A stretch of DNA of 64,000 nt, taken from Verpa conica. Lineage: Eukaryota > Ascomycota > Pezizomycetes > Pezizales > Morchellaceae. Shown piece by piece: positions 52,001 to 62,470 of the stretch; positions within the stretch are counted from its first letter, which is position 1; each line of letters opens with the position of its first letter. The notes beneath the pieces are model-generated. The model searched no databases. It had not been told where the DNA came from and saw nothing but the letters and a program-made list of their open reading frames with translations. The stretch is taken from positions 2,108,001-2,172,000 of the forward strand of contig JAUFSD010000004.1 of assembly GCA_033030425.1 (NCBI GenBank), read 5' to 3'. A program made the translations under genes and the position numbers.

Positions 52001-53661
52001 GCATTATGCGTTATTCCCTTTGTTATTTCCTGTGTTTTTATTGCTTTTGAGGCTTCTCCGGCATAAATTATGGCACTATCTAGGTCTCTCTCTACCTTAC
52101 ATCTTGAATACCGTGTGTTGAGAAAAGCTGCCAGGTTGCTTAGCATTCTAGGACGGTCATGGTGACCTGGGGGTGTCCCATCTAGAGCATCCTTCACGTT
52201 CTCTATTGCGGCATCAAGGTGGCTCAACTCCTTTGTGTATTCGAAGCGGCTGATGAGGCAGATGCCTAAGTTTGCCAACACACCTGGACGGTCTGGGTGA
52301 TCTGTGTTTGCTTCCCCGATGTATTCTATAGCTGTCGTCGCTTTCTCTATGGCCGTATCAAGGTCGCGTGGGTCCGAGGCCAACTCGTACCGGGCATGGA
52401 GAAACATAATTAAGTTAGTCAACATACTTGGTAGATCAGAGAGGTCCACCGAATTGGAGAGAGTTTCAATTGCTGTGTTTATGCTCTCGATTGCAGAATC
52501 AAGGTCGCAACTTGCTCCGAACGCCTGGTAACGTGCCATGAGTATGGTGCTTAGGTTATTGATCCTCCCTGCTCGGCCAGGGTAGTCAGTTGCCTCTGTG
52601 CTTGCTATCGCTTCTCGAATATGAACCACGGCATTCTCCAGATCTAACCGCTCGCCAAGCCGCTCATATCTGGCTTCTAAGGATGTGCTTAGTGTTTCTA
52701 AAAGTCGTACGCGTATTGGGTGATCCGGTGGTATTGCCGGTAATGATAAGCGCATATGTCCTATCGCACCTTCGAGGTCCTGTATTTGATGCATCTCTTC
52801 ATACCTAGTTAGGAGAGAAGTACTTAGATTGTATAACATAATCGGTAGGAAAAGATCGTTTTCGGGGGTTGCTAGTATAGCAGCATCCATGAAACTGATG
52901 CTTGTTTCAAGGTCTGTCTGGAGGCTCAAGCGCTTAAACCGAGTATCGTAGAGCATACTAAGATTTTCCAACATGATGGGATAGTTACGGTCGCTAACCG
53001 GAATCGGCAATGTCTCAACAGCCTCTTGGAGATTCTGGATAGCTCTCTGTAGGTCGTTCAAGTCCTCTAGTAGCTCATACCGCTGACGGAACATAACACT
53101 CAACTTCTCTAGTCTCTCTGTACGGCGGGGATGGTTCACCGGGGTTACATCTAGAGATGCCAGCATACGATCAACCGCCTTATTAAGATCTTCCGGGTTA
53201 TCAAGTAGTCGAAATCGTTCATTCAAGCGGTCGCCGAGATCACCCGATAGATCTCCACGAATTGTCTGACAGATTCCGGACATGGCAGCTGCAGTTTCCA
53301 GATGACCGATAGCCGCATGTAGGTCTTCAATGTTACCTGTGTGGTGGTACCGGTGTAATAGGCGGTGACTTAACTGCCTCAATAGGCATGCACGTTTCGG
53401 CTTGTGTGCTGGTGTAGTGGCGAGCTGTTCTTCGATATTTTTGATTTCCTCCTGAGCCCCACACACAGCTCCAGTCGAATTTGTAGGCCCCAAGCCCCAT
53501 ATTTGGGAAACCCAGAGAACAAACTTTTGTATTATCGGAAGGTGAGCTATCCAAAAAAGGAGGTACGCCATTAGACTTTCCAAACAAAGTTTAGAAAATC
53601 TAAACTCAAAGTCTGCCTTCGGTTGATGCTTGTGATTGAAACTTGCTGGGATATCTCCCAA
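49003..53661 (-). CDS. TPR-CHAT protein (caspase-like peptidase domain), paralog 2
   Basis: 1552 aa, single exon. A short N-terminus with a hydrophobic stretch (about residues 30-55) could anchor the protein. About 19-20 TPR-like repeats of about 45 residues follow (about 80-1010), clearly more than in paralog 1, then the CHAT domain (about 1160-1552) with His1405 in HFACHG and Cys1455 in LSACSTAD. The last residues, WAPFIHTGA, are the same in both paralogs. The family contains cysteine peptidases that cut partner proteins on activation. This gene is transcribed away from a 289-aa gasdermin-like gene starting 981 bp beyond its ATG, a neighbour pair known from fungal gasdermin loci. Substrate and trigger are inferred only from that context. 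Confidence 0.93.
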   Translation of the reverse strand: MGDIPASFNHKHQPKADFEFRFSKLCLESLMAYLLFWIAHLPIIQKFVLWVSQIWGLGPTNSTGAVCGAQEEIKNIEEQLATTPAHKPKRACLLRQLSHRLLHRYHHTGNIEDLHAAIGHLETAAAMSGICQTIRGDLSGDLGDRLNERFRLLDNPEDLNKAVDRMLASLDVTPVNHPRRTERLEKLSVMFRQRYELLEDLNDLQRAIQNLQEAVETLPIPVSDRNYPIMLENLSMLYDTRFKRLSLQTDLETSISFMDAAILATPENDLFLPIMLYNLSTSLLTRYEEMHQIQDLEGAIGHMRLSLPAIPPDHPIRVRLLETLSTSLEARYERLGERLDLENAVVHIREAIASTEATDYPGRAGRINNLSTILMARYQAFGASCDLDSAIESINTAIETLSNSVDLSDLPSMLTNLIMFLHARYELASDPRDLDTAIEKATTAIEYIGEANTDHPDRPGVLANLGICLISRFEYTKELSHLDAAIENVKDALDGTPPGHHDRPRMLSNLAAFLNTRYSRCKVERDLDSAIIYAGEASKAIKTQEITKGITHNAHIDYTLQLCWLLRTRSQRPEFLGDLELAINSIESISQQIPVDHPNRPKVLQCLSRFIIERYNQHKSISDLEVAAAHIKECLEATPKGHTERASRLQHLSAILVARYSRLSVLADLQAAIKYTEEVLEIMPDQDSDRPSTSLYLSRLLRWQHRRLGVSCDLKKAVRLAQAVLESTPVDHPDYVKRLSILADSLHAQFDALGDLTDLESAIQHMHDCLNLTPVGHSQRAANLIDLGNMLRCKHRRLGALSDLEAAIQYAKKAMEETPIDDPDRLRIMNSLGSLQGSRYARLGSITDLEAAIQQCKASLQAIPNNSEARPMLLHDLGDHYLSQYQVSGATCDLSNAIGSLEEALAATAPDHPSRAWRLQSLGKCFHLRYESLNELSDLDAAIDHNHVSVGAIPLDHPSRAHNLICLGTDLRLRHSRLGSENDARRSFESFLAAWNCETAPPLVRVQAVWRASKFFPLYQSREQTSALLEEAVKMLPKISLRSLEQEDQQRLLSGLYGLSSLAASFALEAGRGAYEALKLLEIGRGIITGFAIDSRSEMSDLREAHPILFDLINNLRAEVNSPVKSNSDDPAQEFTSTSKRRLALDQIDVTLEKIRNIPMYENFLLPPSPGDMMRLAKHGSIVAVITTSLRSDAIIVTGSDIRFINLPKLVYKQAKAKMREMMQKVKGPPKTIGPRNKAMKKILVWLWDVCVEPILNHLQLSSQSPRIWWMGIGELSRAPFHAAGYHTKLETRNTLSHVVSSYIPTLRSLSYASQRKLNIITQHNPRLLIVTMPTTPGHPSLLGATKEAEAILKVVEKKVSDKIETQADISLENEILHTTLLDQPSTETVLKQLPQFDAVHFACHGVSDSSNPSNSSLLLLDKSNSDTGTIDRLTVRDISRSNSQNAQLAYLSACSTADNPAIELSDETIHLASGFQLAGFNHVLATLWQSKDEACKKVAETFYGSLFHREEGEDIDSHRKVSSSLHNAVMLVRDENIEKPLTWAPFIHTGA

Positions 53662-54642
53662 AATAGGTACCGAAAGTAGGAGGGGTTAAGCCGGCTTGCG
53701 GGGTCGACGGAATAGTGCACATGTAGTTTTACTAAACACCGTCTACTAAACTCGAGCGGAGGCTATTCAGGGCTTGAAAGTGGTATCTTTAAAGGGTAGA
53801 CGGAGGGTCACAGACAGACCTTGTACTATGAGTACGGAAGTTGTAGATTGTAGGGATTCATGGTTACGTTTAGTACCCCCCACCATCTACAGGAAGGGCA
53901 GGAAATAGTCCCAGCAAATAGTCTTACCGTATACCTAGTAATAGACTATTGACAAACTGGTAGGCTGGATTAATCCTCCGCAAATTTCAAGCCAGTTCAT
54001 AACCGCCCAAAGTGCATAACGTATACTTGTATTCAGTATGTTTTTGTTGATCGAGATTCCATAAGTAATCCGTCATACACAAAACCCCCCGATCGAAATA
54101 CACCTCGAATCGAAAACCAACACTGCCTTCAACGAGTCTCATCTCAGTACAATTACGGAGTGAGCGACATCTACCGACCTTGTAGAAGCCATCGAGAGAT
54201 GTGGGATTCTTGTCTTTGGCGGACAGTTCTAGTAGTTGTGCTATTGCAGGGCCCCTGTCGGCTGACCCTAGTTTCTCGATCTTTTTTTCCGGAGACGGTA
54301 ATCTAAGTGGTTCGATCAGTTACATTTGTAGATAGTACTGATCAGATTCGATATCTAAATGTGATGATGCTACGCGTTTCTATCTTATTGGTTCTCACTA
54401 TGCAAGCTATGTAAGCCTGAGGTGTCGCGTATTCTGATCTAACAATCTTATGCGATGGTTGGAAATCAGCGGCTCCCTTGAAAATATGTTCCGGCTTCTT
54501 GTTTACACAGTCAACATCTATATCACTCCCACTATATCATAAAATCCTCTACGCAACGTTATATCTTTCTAGTCAGCAAGCGATCTAAAGTTCCAGCTCA
54601 GCGGAAGGAAATAAGAAGTTCCATCAAAAATACTAAGCACCT
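53662..54642. other. Divergent intergenic region between CHAT and gasdermin-like genes
   Basis: No gene seen. It must carry the promoters of both flanking genes, and a shared regulatory region is possible. No clear TATA box or palindrome stands out. Confidence 0.5.
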
Positions 54643-55512
54643 ATGGGACCCAAGAGTATTTTCCCTAGGATTCCTCTATCCTTGGACTCCATCAAGATCG
54701 GTCGGCTGGTCCAGAACACCCGAGATCCACAACAAGACTATTTCGACCCCCCAGTCACCGAACCCCCGAAGGTCACTGTCAGCCAGCTTCAAAACTTTGA
54801 AGAAATTCGAAGTTCTGCCCGGGCGTCAAAGCTCCGGTCCCGTATCATCAGCCTGCTTTCTCTATCCTTCCAAAGCACGGATGAAGATCTCGTTGACTTC
54901 TCCGCGGCGAACTCCTTCACCTACCTTCTCCACAACTCCAAAGCGTGGTTTGACAGTGCATGTGGTGAAATTGAATCGAGAACGTGGCTGGATGCGGCCA
55001 TAGAGGGGGGCAGCGATGTTTACCTCGTAGTTGGATATCATACGCTCGTTGATACTCGGTACACCGAGCGTGCGATGTCCGGAAACACGGGTAGCCTTCA
55101 GGTGGGAGTTAGGATCACAGGTGGACCTCCGGGGATAGGATCTGTGAATCTGACCTCGGATGTTAATGGAGAGGGTTTTGTTGGGAATAAGTATTTGCGC
55201 TCGTTTGCATCAGCGGGGGAGCAGATATACGCAGTACAGTACAGGAAATTACGATTTAAATGGTTTTCGAGCCGATCAGTGGATAGTAGCTTCCTAGAGC
55301 CCACTAACCGGTGGAAGGTTTGCTTAGGTGTTAGGGGGGATGAAGAGGATGATGAAGATGATGTAGTCGAGGTAGGAATGATGGATGATGAGCTACATTC
55401 AGATGATGATGAAGGTAGTGAGGGGGATGATGATAATGGGAGTGGGGAGGAGATTGATGGGGAGGATCAAAAATATGCAACCGAGGATGGCGGGATGGAG
55501 TTTATCTTCTAG
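54643..55512 (+). CDS. Candidate fungal gasdermin-like pore-forming protein
   Basis: 289 aa, single exon, no signal peptide. Seen: residues 18-36 (IGRLVQNTRDPQQDYFDPP), a helical basic segment (55-75), YLL.NS..WF...C (94-107), R.WLD (113-117), VYLVVGYHTLVDT (126-138), a glycine-rich stretch (145-180), IYAVQYRKLRFKWFSSR (195-211) and a long Asp/Glu-rich tail (231-289). Size and order, especially the VVGY.T and AVQYRK..FKWF blocks, resemble fungal proteins of the RCD-1/HET-Q1 gasdermin group as I recall them; I could not compare sequences. Known biology: fungal gasdermins are cytotoxic after proteolytic removal of a short C-terminal part, and their genes often sit next to protease genes of the subtilisin or CHAT type. 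A CHAT gene is the immediate divergent neighbour. Otherwise it is an uncharacterised fungal protein. Confidence 0.5.
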   Translation: MGPKSIFPRIPLSLDSIKIGRLVQNTRDPQQDYFDPPVTEPPKVTVSQLQNFEEIRSSARASKLRSRIISLLSLSFQSTDEDLVDFSAANSFTYLLHNSKAWFDSACGEIESRTWLDAAIEGGSDVYLVVGYHTLVDTRYTERAMSGNTGSLQVGVRITGGPPGIGSVNLTSDVNGEGFVGNKYLRSFASAGEQIYAVQYRKLRFKWFSSRSVDSSFLEPTNRWKVCLGVRGDEEDDEDDVVEVGMMDDELHSDDDEGSEGDDDNGSGEEIDGEDQKYATEDGGMEFIF

Positions 55513-56298
55513 TGTTTTGCTGGAATACGAAGTTCATTAGAGAGTAGTCTACATGTAGAATTACATATATAGGTACCACAATTCCGTCGAGGCAGGTTAT
55601 CTTTACAATATGGTCATAATTACCAACTCCTACAATACGCATATGTCCCTTTCCCTTCCCATATACCAGAGGTGTCAGAGTACGGTGCTTAAATTCGCTT
55701 GATGACGCTAACTAGACAGCCTTTTGATAAAGTTGCCTGAAATAGCTCTTTTCAGAGGCTGCAGTCCTGAACTTCTCCAGGCGAGCGTTATATGTGTTGG
55801 CTATTGTATACAGGCACTGCTTATACGAGTGAGATATGATGCACAAAACCTAACCCTATAGATCCAAAGTAATGGAACAGTTAAAACTATATTTGGTTAG
55901 TTCTACACAGACTGAGCCTATGAGGATTATGAGCGCTCCCATCATTCTATATAACAGTTTTTAATATACCTTCCCACCTATATTCACCTTCTGATATCGA
56001 TATCCAGGATTAGCCCCCCTCCCGATAAGCGAGGCGAGATCTGAGGCTCTGCGGGTGTTCCCGTGTGGGGCGCAGATGGCCGGGGCGGGCAGCCACCATC
56101 AAACAATAGCTATTGTATGGACCTGTGGCTGCCTGAATTTCCCTCTCGTCCCCCAAACCCCCTCACTCGCAGCCATGAATCCTCTCCCCCCTCTACTGCA
56201 GCTACCACAGCCTCCCCACTACATCCCCGCTCACCACCTTGTCAAAGGCTCTTTCCTTACCGCAGATCAGCTCATCTATTTCTTCCAGGGTATATATC
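55513..56298. other. Intergenic, no gene seen
   Basis: CTACATGTAG palindrome at 55549-55558, 37 bp after the upstream stop. CAATAGCTATTG palindrome near 56104. A CCTAACCC motif near 55850. C-rich leader before the lectin gene. Confidence 0.5.
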
Positions 56299-58097
56299 AT
56301 GTCCCGTCTGTTCAATTGTATTCCATCGCTGACGTCATCTATAGATTTCTACTCAAGTCTTGACCGCATTGCCGGTGCTCCAGACCTTGTTTTCGAACGC
56401 TTAGTAGCCAACGTAAGAGCCTCAAAACTCCTAAACTACCCTTACCCTGATATTGACACCCCTAGCTAAATACTGCCGTGCCCACCTACGCCGGCCGAGA
56501 CCGCAACCCCATAGAAGGCGAGTCCGAGACATGCGATGGGGGCAAAAACGACAGGGCCAAGGCCGAGCTGGCGGGACTGGCAACCACAATCTCCGACATG
56601 GAGCAGGAGGCCCAGCGGCAGGCGGAAGCCCTAAGGCAGTGTACACACGAGAAGGAAGCGTTCTGTTCCATGAATGAGCATTTGAGGAGCGACCTACGGG
56701 ACCTGAAATCAAGTATCGAGGCATCCGAGTTGAGGCAGTCTCAGCTGGAGAAATGTAATCGTGAAGCGGATGCAATACGGTCTTGCAACAGCCTTCATAA
56801 GGCAGAGATACATGAGCTAAAGTTGAAAGCCTTAGCCGCGGTGGGAGAACGTAGTCATTGGGTGAGCACTGTGGAGAAGCTCCAGACCGTAAACCTGGAA
56901 CTTCAATCGTCAAACAACCGACTCGATACTCAAGTGGCTGAGTTAAGGTCAACCGTTGCTAGTATTACTCTCGAACGTGACGAGTGCATCACCGCCCATG
57001 AGAAGTGTAGCTGGGAAAGGATAGCCTCTAGGGACTTAATCCTCCGAGTTAAGGGAGTGGTGAATGACCTTCGCTCCGAGCTTTCGAAAGCCCAGCTAGG
57101 CCGCGACCAAAAAACAGCCGCCCTTAAAGCATGCATGGATGGGAAAGAATCACTAACGCTTTCGAATGGTCGACTTAAGGCGGAACTCATGGAGCTACGC
57201 TCAGCCATAGTGATGCTCGGGGAAACTACTTGTAAAGCCTGCACCCTGTGGGCAGCATCTCAACAGTCAACAAATGTGACCCCCGCCCCAACCATTGGAG
57301 TAGTCGATATAAGCCCACCTAAATGGAATACAACAGGCAGGAACTCAAAGGTCGTGAGATTTACCCCAGAGTATGACATACCGCCTAGGCTATCCCTGGG
57401 TTTCACCTCCCTAGATATCGCCGGTGTAAACGGCATCCATCTCACTTTCTGCTCCCACGGCGTTCAAAATACCGAATGCCAAATCTGCTGCCCCACATGG
57501 GTTCGCACATTCCTCCGCAGCGCTACTTGCTCATGGCTCGCAAACGGCCCCTCAGATCCCGCCTTTGAGTCTGGTGTCTTCCACGCCACCCGCACCAACT
57601 CTCCACACCAACAACAATCCGCTATTGAGCACTACGTCACGTTTACACATAACTATAGCACACCGCCGCATGTAATCGTCTGGCTCACCGGCATTCACAT
57701 CGATCACGGCAGCGTGATCCGCATCCACACCTTTCCCACCTCCTCCACCACTACTGGCTTCGAGTTAAACATCCGCACCCGTGGTCCCATGAAGTCAATC
57801 GACATTGGCTGGCTCGCCTGTCGACGGGAAACATCAAAAATCCACTGCGGTAGCCTACGTATGCTAGGTCACTCCGACATAGCAACACGCAGTTCGCATA
57901 TGTCGTTTGGGAGAGTCTTTACTTCACCCCCGCAGGTGTTCCTTGCCGTGAATGAGATCAATGTGGATTGTAAGCCGGATATGTGTTTTAAATTAGAGGC
58001 GGAGAAGGTTACGGTTGACGGAATTAGTTGGAGTCTTACGGTAGGGGGAGGGACGGTGCTTAATTCGGTTGGGGCGGTGAGCGTTGCCCTACCCTGA
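56299..58097 (+). CDS. Coiled-coil protein with two H-type lectin domains (two exons)
   Basis: Exon 1 is 56299-56412 (38 codons) and exon 2 is 56466-58097; the 53-nt intron starts GTAAGA and ends CCCCTAG, phase 0, giving 581 aa. The open frame in exon 2 has no ATG near its start, which supports the splice. Residues about 60-290 are Glu/Lys/Leu/Ser-rich heptads, a long coiled coil. Two H-type lectin-like domains follow: about 405-490 (FTHNYSTPPHVIVWLTGIHI...GFELNI...IDIGWLAC) and about 497-581 (FGRVFTSPPQVFLAVNEINV...WSLTV). H-type lectins (Helix pomatia agglutinin type) bind GalNAc-like sugars and form trimers; a coiled coil could provide oligomerisation. No signal peptide, so the protein is probably cytosolic, like many fungal defence lectins. 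The second domain is shorter and lacks the usual WIA ending. Confidence 0.8.
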
Positions 58098-58733
58098 GTG
58101 GGCGGGATCCGTGGTGGCAACACTCAAGGGCTACTTAGGTCACACCACTAAAATTCTGGTGATAGTCTGGAAAATTGTGATTTCATCCCTTGTTTCTTTT
58201 AGTTTTTCTTATGGGTTTAGCGATTCCATCGGTATGGTTCACCACTGTGGTTATTCTCTTGAAATTATATATAGGAGGGGGCATCAGCAGATGCACAGGT
58301 ATTAGATCTCAGGAGGAATACTACCTTATTTATAGAAATAGGGAAGTACATCATATACACCGGCTCTAGACACTAAAGCTAGGGGATAATTTACGATAGC
58401 ATGCAAGTTTATATTCCCGTGTGCTGTAGTTGTGCAATAGAACAACAATGGTTTACAGGAGATTTATCACTAGTATTGAGTCAGATGTTGTACATGAACC
58501 GGTTAGATGTTTACAATGATGATAACCTAAGAGGGTCGACTATTGACCACCTTATATGCCATTCATCAAGCAGTAACCCTAACCCATTGTATATAACGAT
58601 CATCTTCACCTAAGATCGCTCCGGCATAACACGATCTACTAGCAAGTCTAATTGGTTTTATTTACCTTTTAACTCCGTACAACGACTTTAGACCGGAGCT
58701 ATTGTTCTGAGCTTTCCTGATGGAGTTCCTACC

Positions 58734-59385
58734 GTACAGCCATAGGCAATAAGTCATCGGACGCGGTTTCAGTGAATCTTGGCGTGTTTTAGCCCATTTA
58801 CCCATAGTCTCCAAGCAGGAGACTGCTATAGATGTAAAAAAAATCGAGCCCCAGAGCCAATGGGACCAGGGTTTCTTTATATGGGTAACTTCAATCTTAT
58901 ACAGTAATTGAGGCCTATATCTACTCCATTCATTTACAAGGTACACTTGTTCTTCTTACTTCTTTTTAGGTATGTATAGTTAGATAAGGGATAAAATGAT
59001 AAAAAAGACTTTACTAGGGGTTATAGACCCTAGACCCCATATTCTAAGAGTCTATAGATGCAGTTAGCACACCAATATCTTTCATTATTTGCCATTCTAA
59101 AAAAACCATCTTTTACATTGTATAAATTGCCAAATTTAGCCCCAAAAGCGGTGGCATCTTATAGCCTAAATAGGGGGGTTAGGGGGGGTTTTCTCCCACC
59201 CTAAATACATATAGACACTCCTACTAGAACATAAAAAAAGTCCAATAGATAAAGACTTACTCTCTATAAGTAACAGTCTGCCCAAGTATCATGAAATAAT
59301 AAGAGCGCCAAGGCCCAATAACACCACCTAAAACAGGTCTTACCATGGCTCAGGCCGTCCGATGACTTATTGCCTATGACTGTAC
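58734..59385. repeat. Inverted repeat pair, 30-bp arms
   Basis: GTACAG(C/T)CATAGGCAATAA... at 58734-58763 is inverted at 59356-59385 with one mismatch in 30. The 592-bp interior has no frame. Probably the ends of an old non-autonomous DNA transposon, or two oppositely placed fragments of one repeat. Confidence 0.65.
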
Positions 59386-60044
59386 CAAGAGAATAAGATA
59401 AACCTGGGTCTTCCCACAGTAGAGCTTTATATTCTTTTACCTTAAGGAGAGCTAATTAACCAGGTCTGCCTTACCTAGATCGAACTCTGATAGTTACTGT
59501 GGTTCTCTAGATGTTGGCCGCCGATAGGTCCATATATAGAACGAAAATCAGCCACTAGAAATATTTAACGACGCTACACCGTTGCACGAAACTGCAGAGA
59601 ATGGGCATTTGAGAGCAGTGGGGGAAAATTAATGTCACTCGGTCTAGGGTTTCACCATATACCTAAAGGCCGGCTATGGGCCACTATCTCGCCCCCACCC
59701 CGGCACCTAAACTTGGGGTGGACCACACTTATACTTATAGTTGGCGGAGAATCCTGAACTGCCTTCGTTAAACTATTCCGCGATTCCAAAATTTTAAAAT
59801 GGGACTCTTACGATAAATGGACTAAAACAACATCCTCATTAATGGGTACCATAACCTCAGGGTTGCATGTACTTATGATAAAGTCATTCATTCATTCATT
59901 CAATATTCTCATCAATTCATAGGGGACTCAACCATAGATGTTGCATCTTTGTAACCACCGAGTTGGTCATCACCCATGAAGCCCCCCAGTCATACACTAA
60001 AGCACTTTCAACACCACAATTATCGCAATGTGCTACTTTTTACT

Positions 60045-60585
60045 ATGTATATGTTCTGGCCCGGTGGGGGGACCTGGCTATCGGGGGGACGTCCCCTGAA
60101 CGGGCCAGCCTGGGAGTGGACAGGTAGGCATCCCCTGAATGGGTTACCTGTTGGAGGGATACCAGTGTCCCCATATGGGTAGGTGATAAATCATGGCTCA
60201 ATTAATACAGGAAATCCTAAACAAATTAAGTGGGTAGTCAGAAAAATACCAGCCTATCCTGTGATTTTATACCATGCATTATTGTCTCTAGGGATTTTTA
60301 TATTGTGGGCACTTTTTGGTAGCAAATAATAGTTATATATTATCTGATATATATGGGTGCTTTATAAGCAATGTACTTGGGCAAAATATGATTTAATAGG
60401 GTAAAATAGCTGTCTACCCATTCAGGGGATGCAGTGTGTCCCTCCAATGGGTAGCCCATTGAGGGGATGCCCTATAAAACTGATTTATAGCTACCCATTG
60501 GGGGGATATCCCTCCAACAGACCGGCCCGTTCAGGGGACGTCCCCCGATAGGCAGCGTCCCCCGAACGGGCCAGAACATATACAT
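60045..60585. mobile_element. Large foldback element of about 540 bp
   Basis: ATGTATATGTTCTGGCCCG at the left is exactly inverted at the right, and pairing continues over more than 60 bp (CTATCGGGGG(G)ACGTCCCCTGAA...). Inside, related units built from CCCCTGAA(C/T)GGG, TGTTGGAGGGAT and CC(A/C)ATGGGTA recur several times in both orientations. A possible CTTTTT target copy lies near each end, but its placement is ambiguous. No frame of note. Confidence 0.8.
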
Positions 60586-62338
60586 CTTTTTGAAGGAAGA
60601 ATAGGGTTAGGGTTGAGATTCAGGTCGGTCTTGCGGAGTGCTTAGGTCGGGTAATAGAAATAGTCAACTAAATTACCACAGGTATAACAGAAACTCGTAT
60701 GAAATTGTTTGCAGCTATAGGAAACTATTCCGGTAGGAAGTTCTTGATTGTGGTTTTACCTGATACTTGAGTCCACTGTATTATGATTGATTTTAGCTAT
60801 ACCCGAGAGCTTAGATACTACTACAATCTTCAAGGATAATTGAGACCTACCAATATTGTCAGTACCTTTGGCCTAACGGTCTAGGCTCTAGCCAGTTAGT
60901 AATATTCATGGTAGAGTAATCCAGGGTCCGACTCTCTGAGAGGCTAGGAGTGGATATACTTCAAGGAGCTATTTTATTACTATTTTTTTATTTCTTCATA
61001 TCGTGCGCTTCCATGTTAAAGTACAGTCGCCCTGGCTATGCCGGACCTCAATATACCGAATCCTCTGTTGTCCCGTACGAAATTTCATAGCTAAAACACT
61101 TTTATACTGCGAAATAAACTTACTATCCCCAGGAAACAACACGTCTACAACCCCCGAGAAATCAACCACAAACGGACCGTTCAGGACAGAGATTGATTTT
61201 GTCCGGACCATATAGTCATTTGGACTGGATCAGCTACCTTTTTTGACAGACCAGCCCGGTGTCCGACATAGTAATCTGTAATTTAGTCTATTCCAGCCTG
61301 AGTCGATTCTTGGACCAGTGCGCACCAAATCAACCTCTGGTTGAGGAACGATAACAGCACCGGCGCGTTCATCGTACTCTTAATAGTGCCCATACATGTG
61401 TTATTTCTTCAGCTATATCAACAGCCATAACGGTTCTATACAAGGAAGAATTTAGAATAAGATAAATAAATTCGTGAATAGCTCTATCTAATTGCCTAGG
61501 CAGGCGGTGAGAGCAAAAGAGAATGCGGCAATAACTTCTAGATGAATTATATATCAGTTTTAGGGTCTATATTTTATATGTACTCGGTCCTAGACCATTT
61601 TATTATATGGTTGATAAGCTATAGTTGATGAGATGTTATGGTGCTGTTGCCAACAGGACTTTGAGCCTCACTAGACAAGTCAAATGGTACTGAAAATAGC
61701 TGTTTTCTCAGGTTTTTTTGTATATTTGTACTCTCTAAAATCCCTTTAGGCTCCTCTTGTATTCTCGCATTAATACTAGAATTTTTAGAGGTGTTAAGGT
61801 TGGGTATACCATTGCCATGGGGGCTTCAAGAACGACTGTACAGCCTCGGGTAGCAACCGAGTCTTACAACACAACGACCCTCCACGCCATAAAGTAGTAT
61901 CAAAACCCGAGAACAGGAGATTACCTCTATTGATAGCTCAATTAAATAAGAAAGGGGTTCTTCAGTTGCAGCTGTTTGTTGTTGTATTTATGGTCGCTGG
62001 CTAAGAGGGTTCCGGCGTTCTGCTTGGTTGCTATTTATCCCAGGGCCAAACCTTTTTATGGGCAAGTAGTTGCCATTCTTGAGGAAGTTTTCCAGGCCTT
62101 TTTACTGGCGTATCGTTGGGATATGGTGCCGCGGTTGAACTATGGCATAGGCCATACGATTGGCTTGAACTTGTAGGAGCGAAGCTTGCCGATCTTGACA
62201 CGGGGTTTCCGCTCTTGTGAAACCAGGCATGCGCTCGGCGGCGTGGAGGTTTCTGTGCTTTTACAGGTGCTCCAATTCCAGTTAGTTTCTAGCCATGACG
62301 TCGTGCAGTCCGGGCACCTACATCAGTAAAAACTAACA

Positions 62339-62470
62339 TTCCGCCCTGCTCTCCTGGGGAGCGGGGCGATCTTCCTGGAAACCTACCCTCCGCTCTATGC
62401 ATTGCGCTGCACGCCATCTCTGGGAGACGCTCGGGTGGACGATAGCAGTCCAGGAGACTACAGGGCGGAA
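62339..62470. repeat. Inverted repeat of about 130 bp
   Basis: TTCCGCCCTG-CTCTCCTGG at the left is inverted at the right (CCAGGAGACTACAGGGCGGAA). Short GC-rich foldback. Confidence 0.6.

Noticed and set aside
54643..55512. Reading the 289-aa protein as a septin, lectin or transcription factor
   Set aside because: No P-loop, no sugar-binding signature and no DNA-binding motif seen; the acidic tail alone is not enough.
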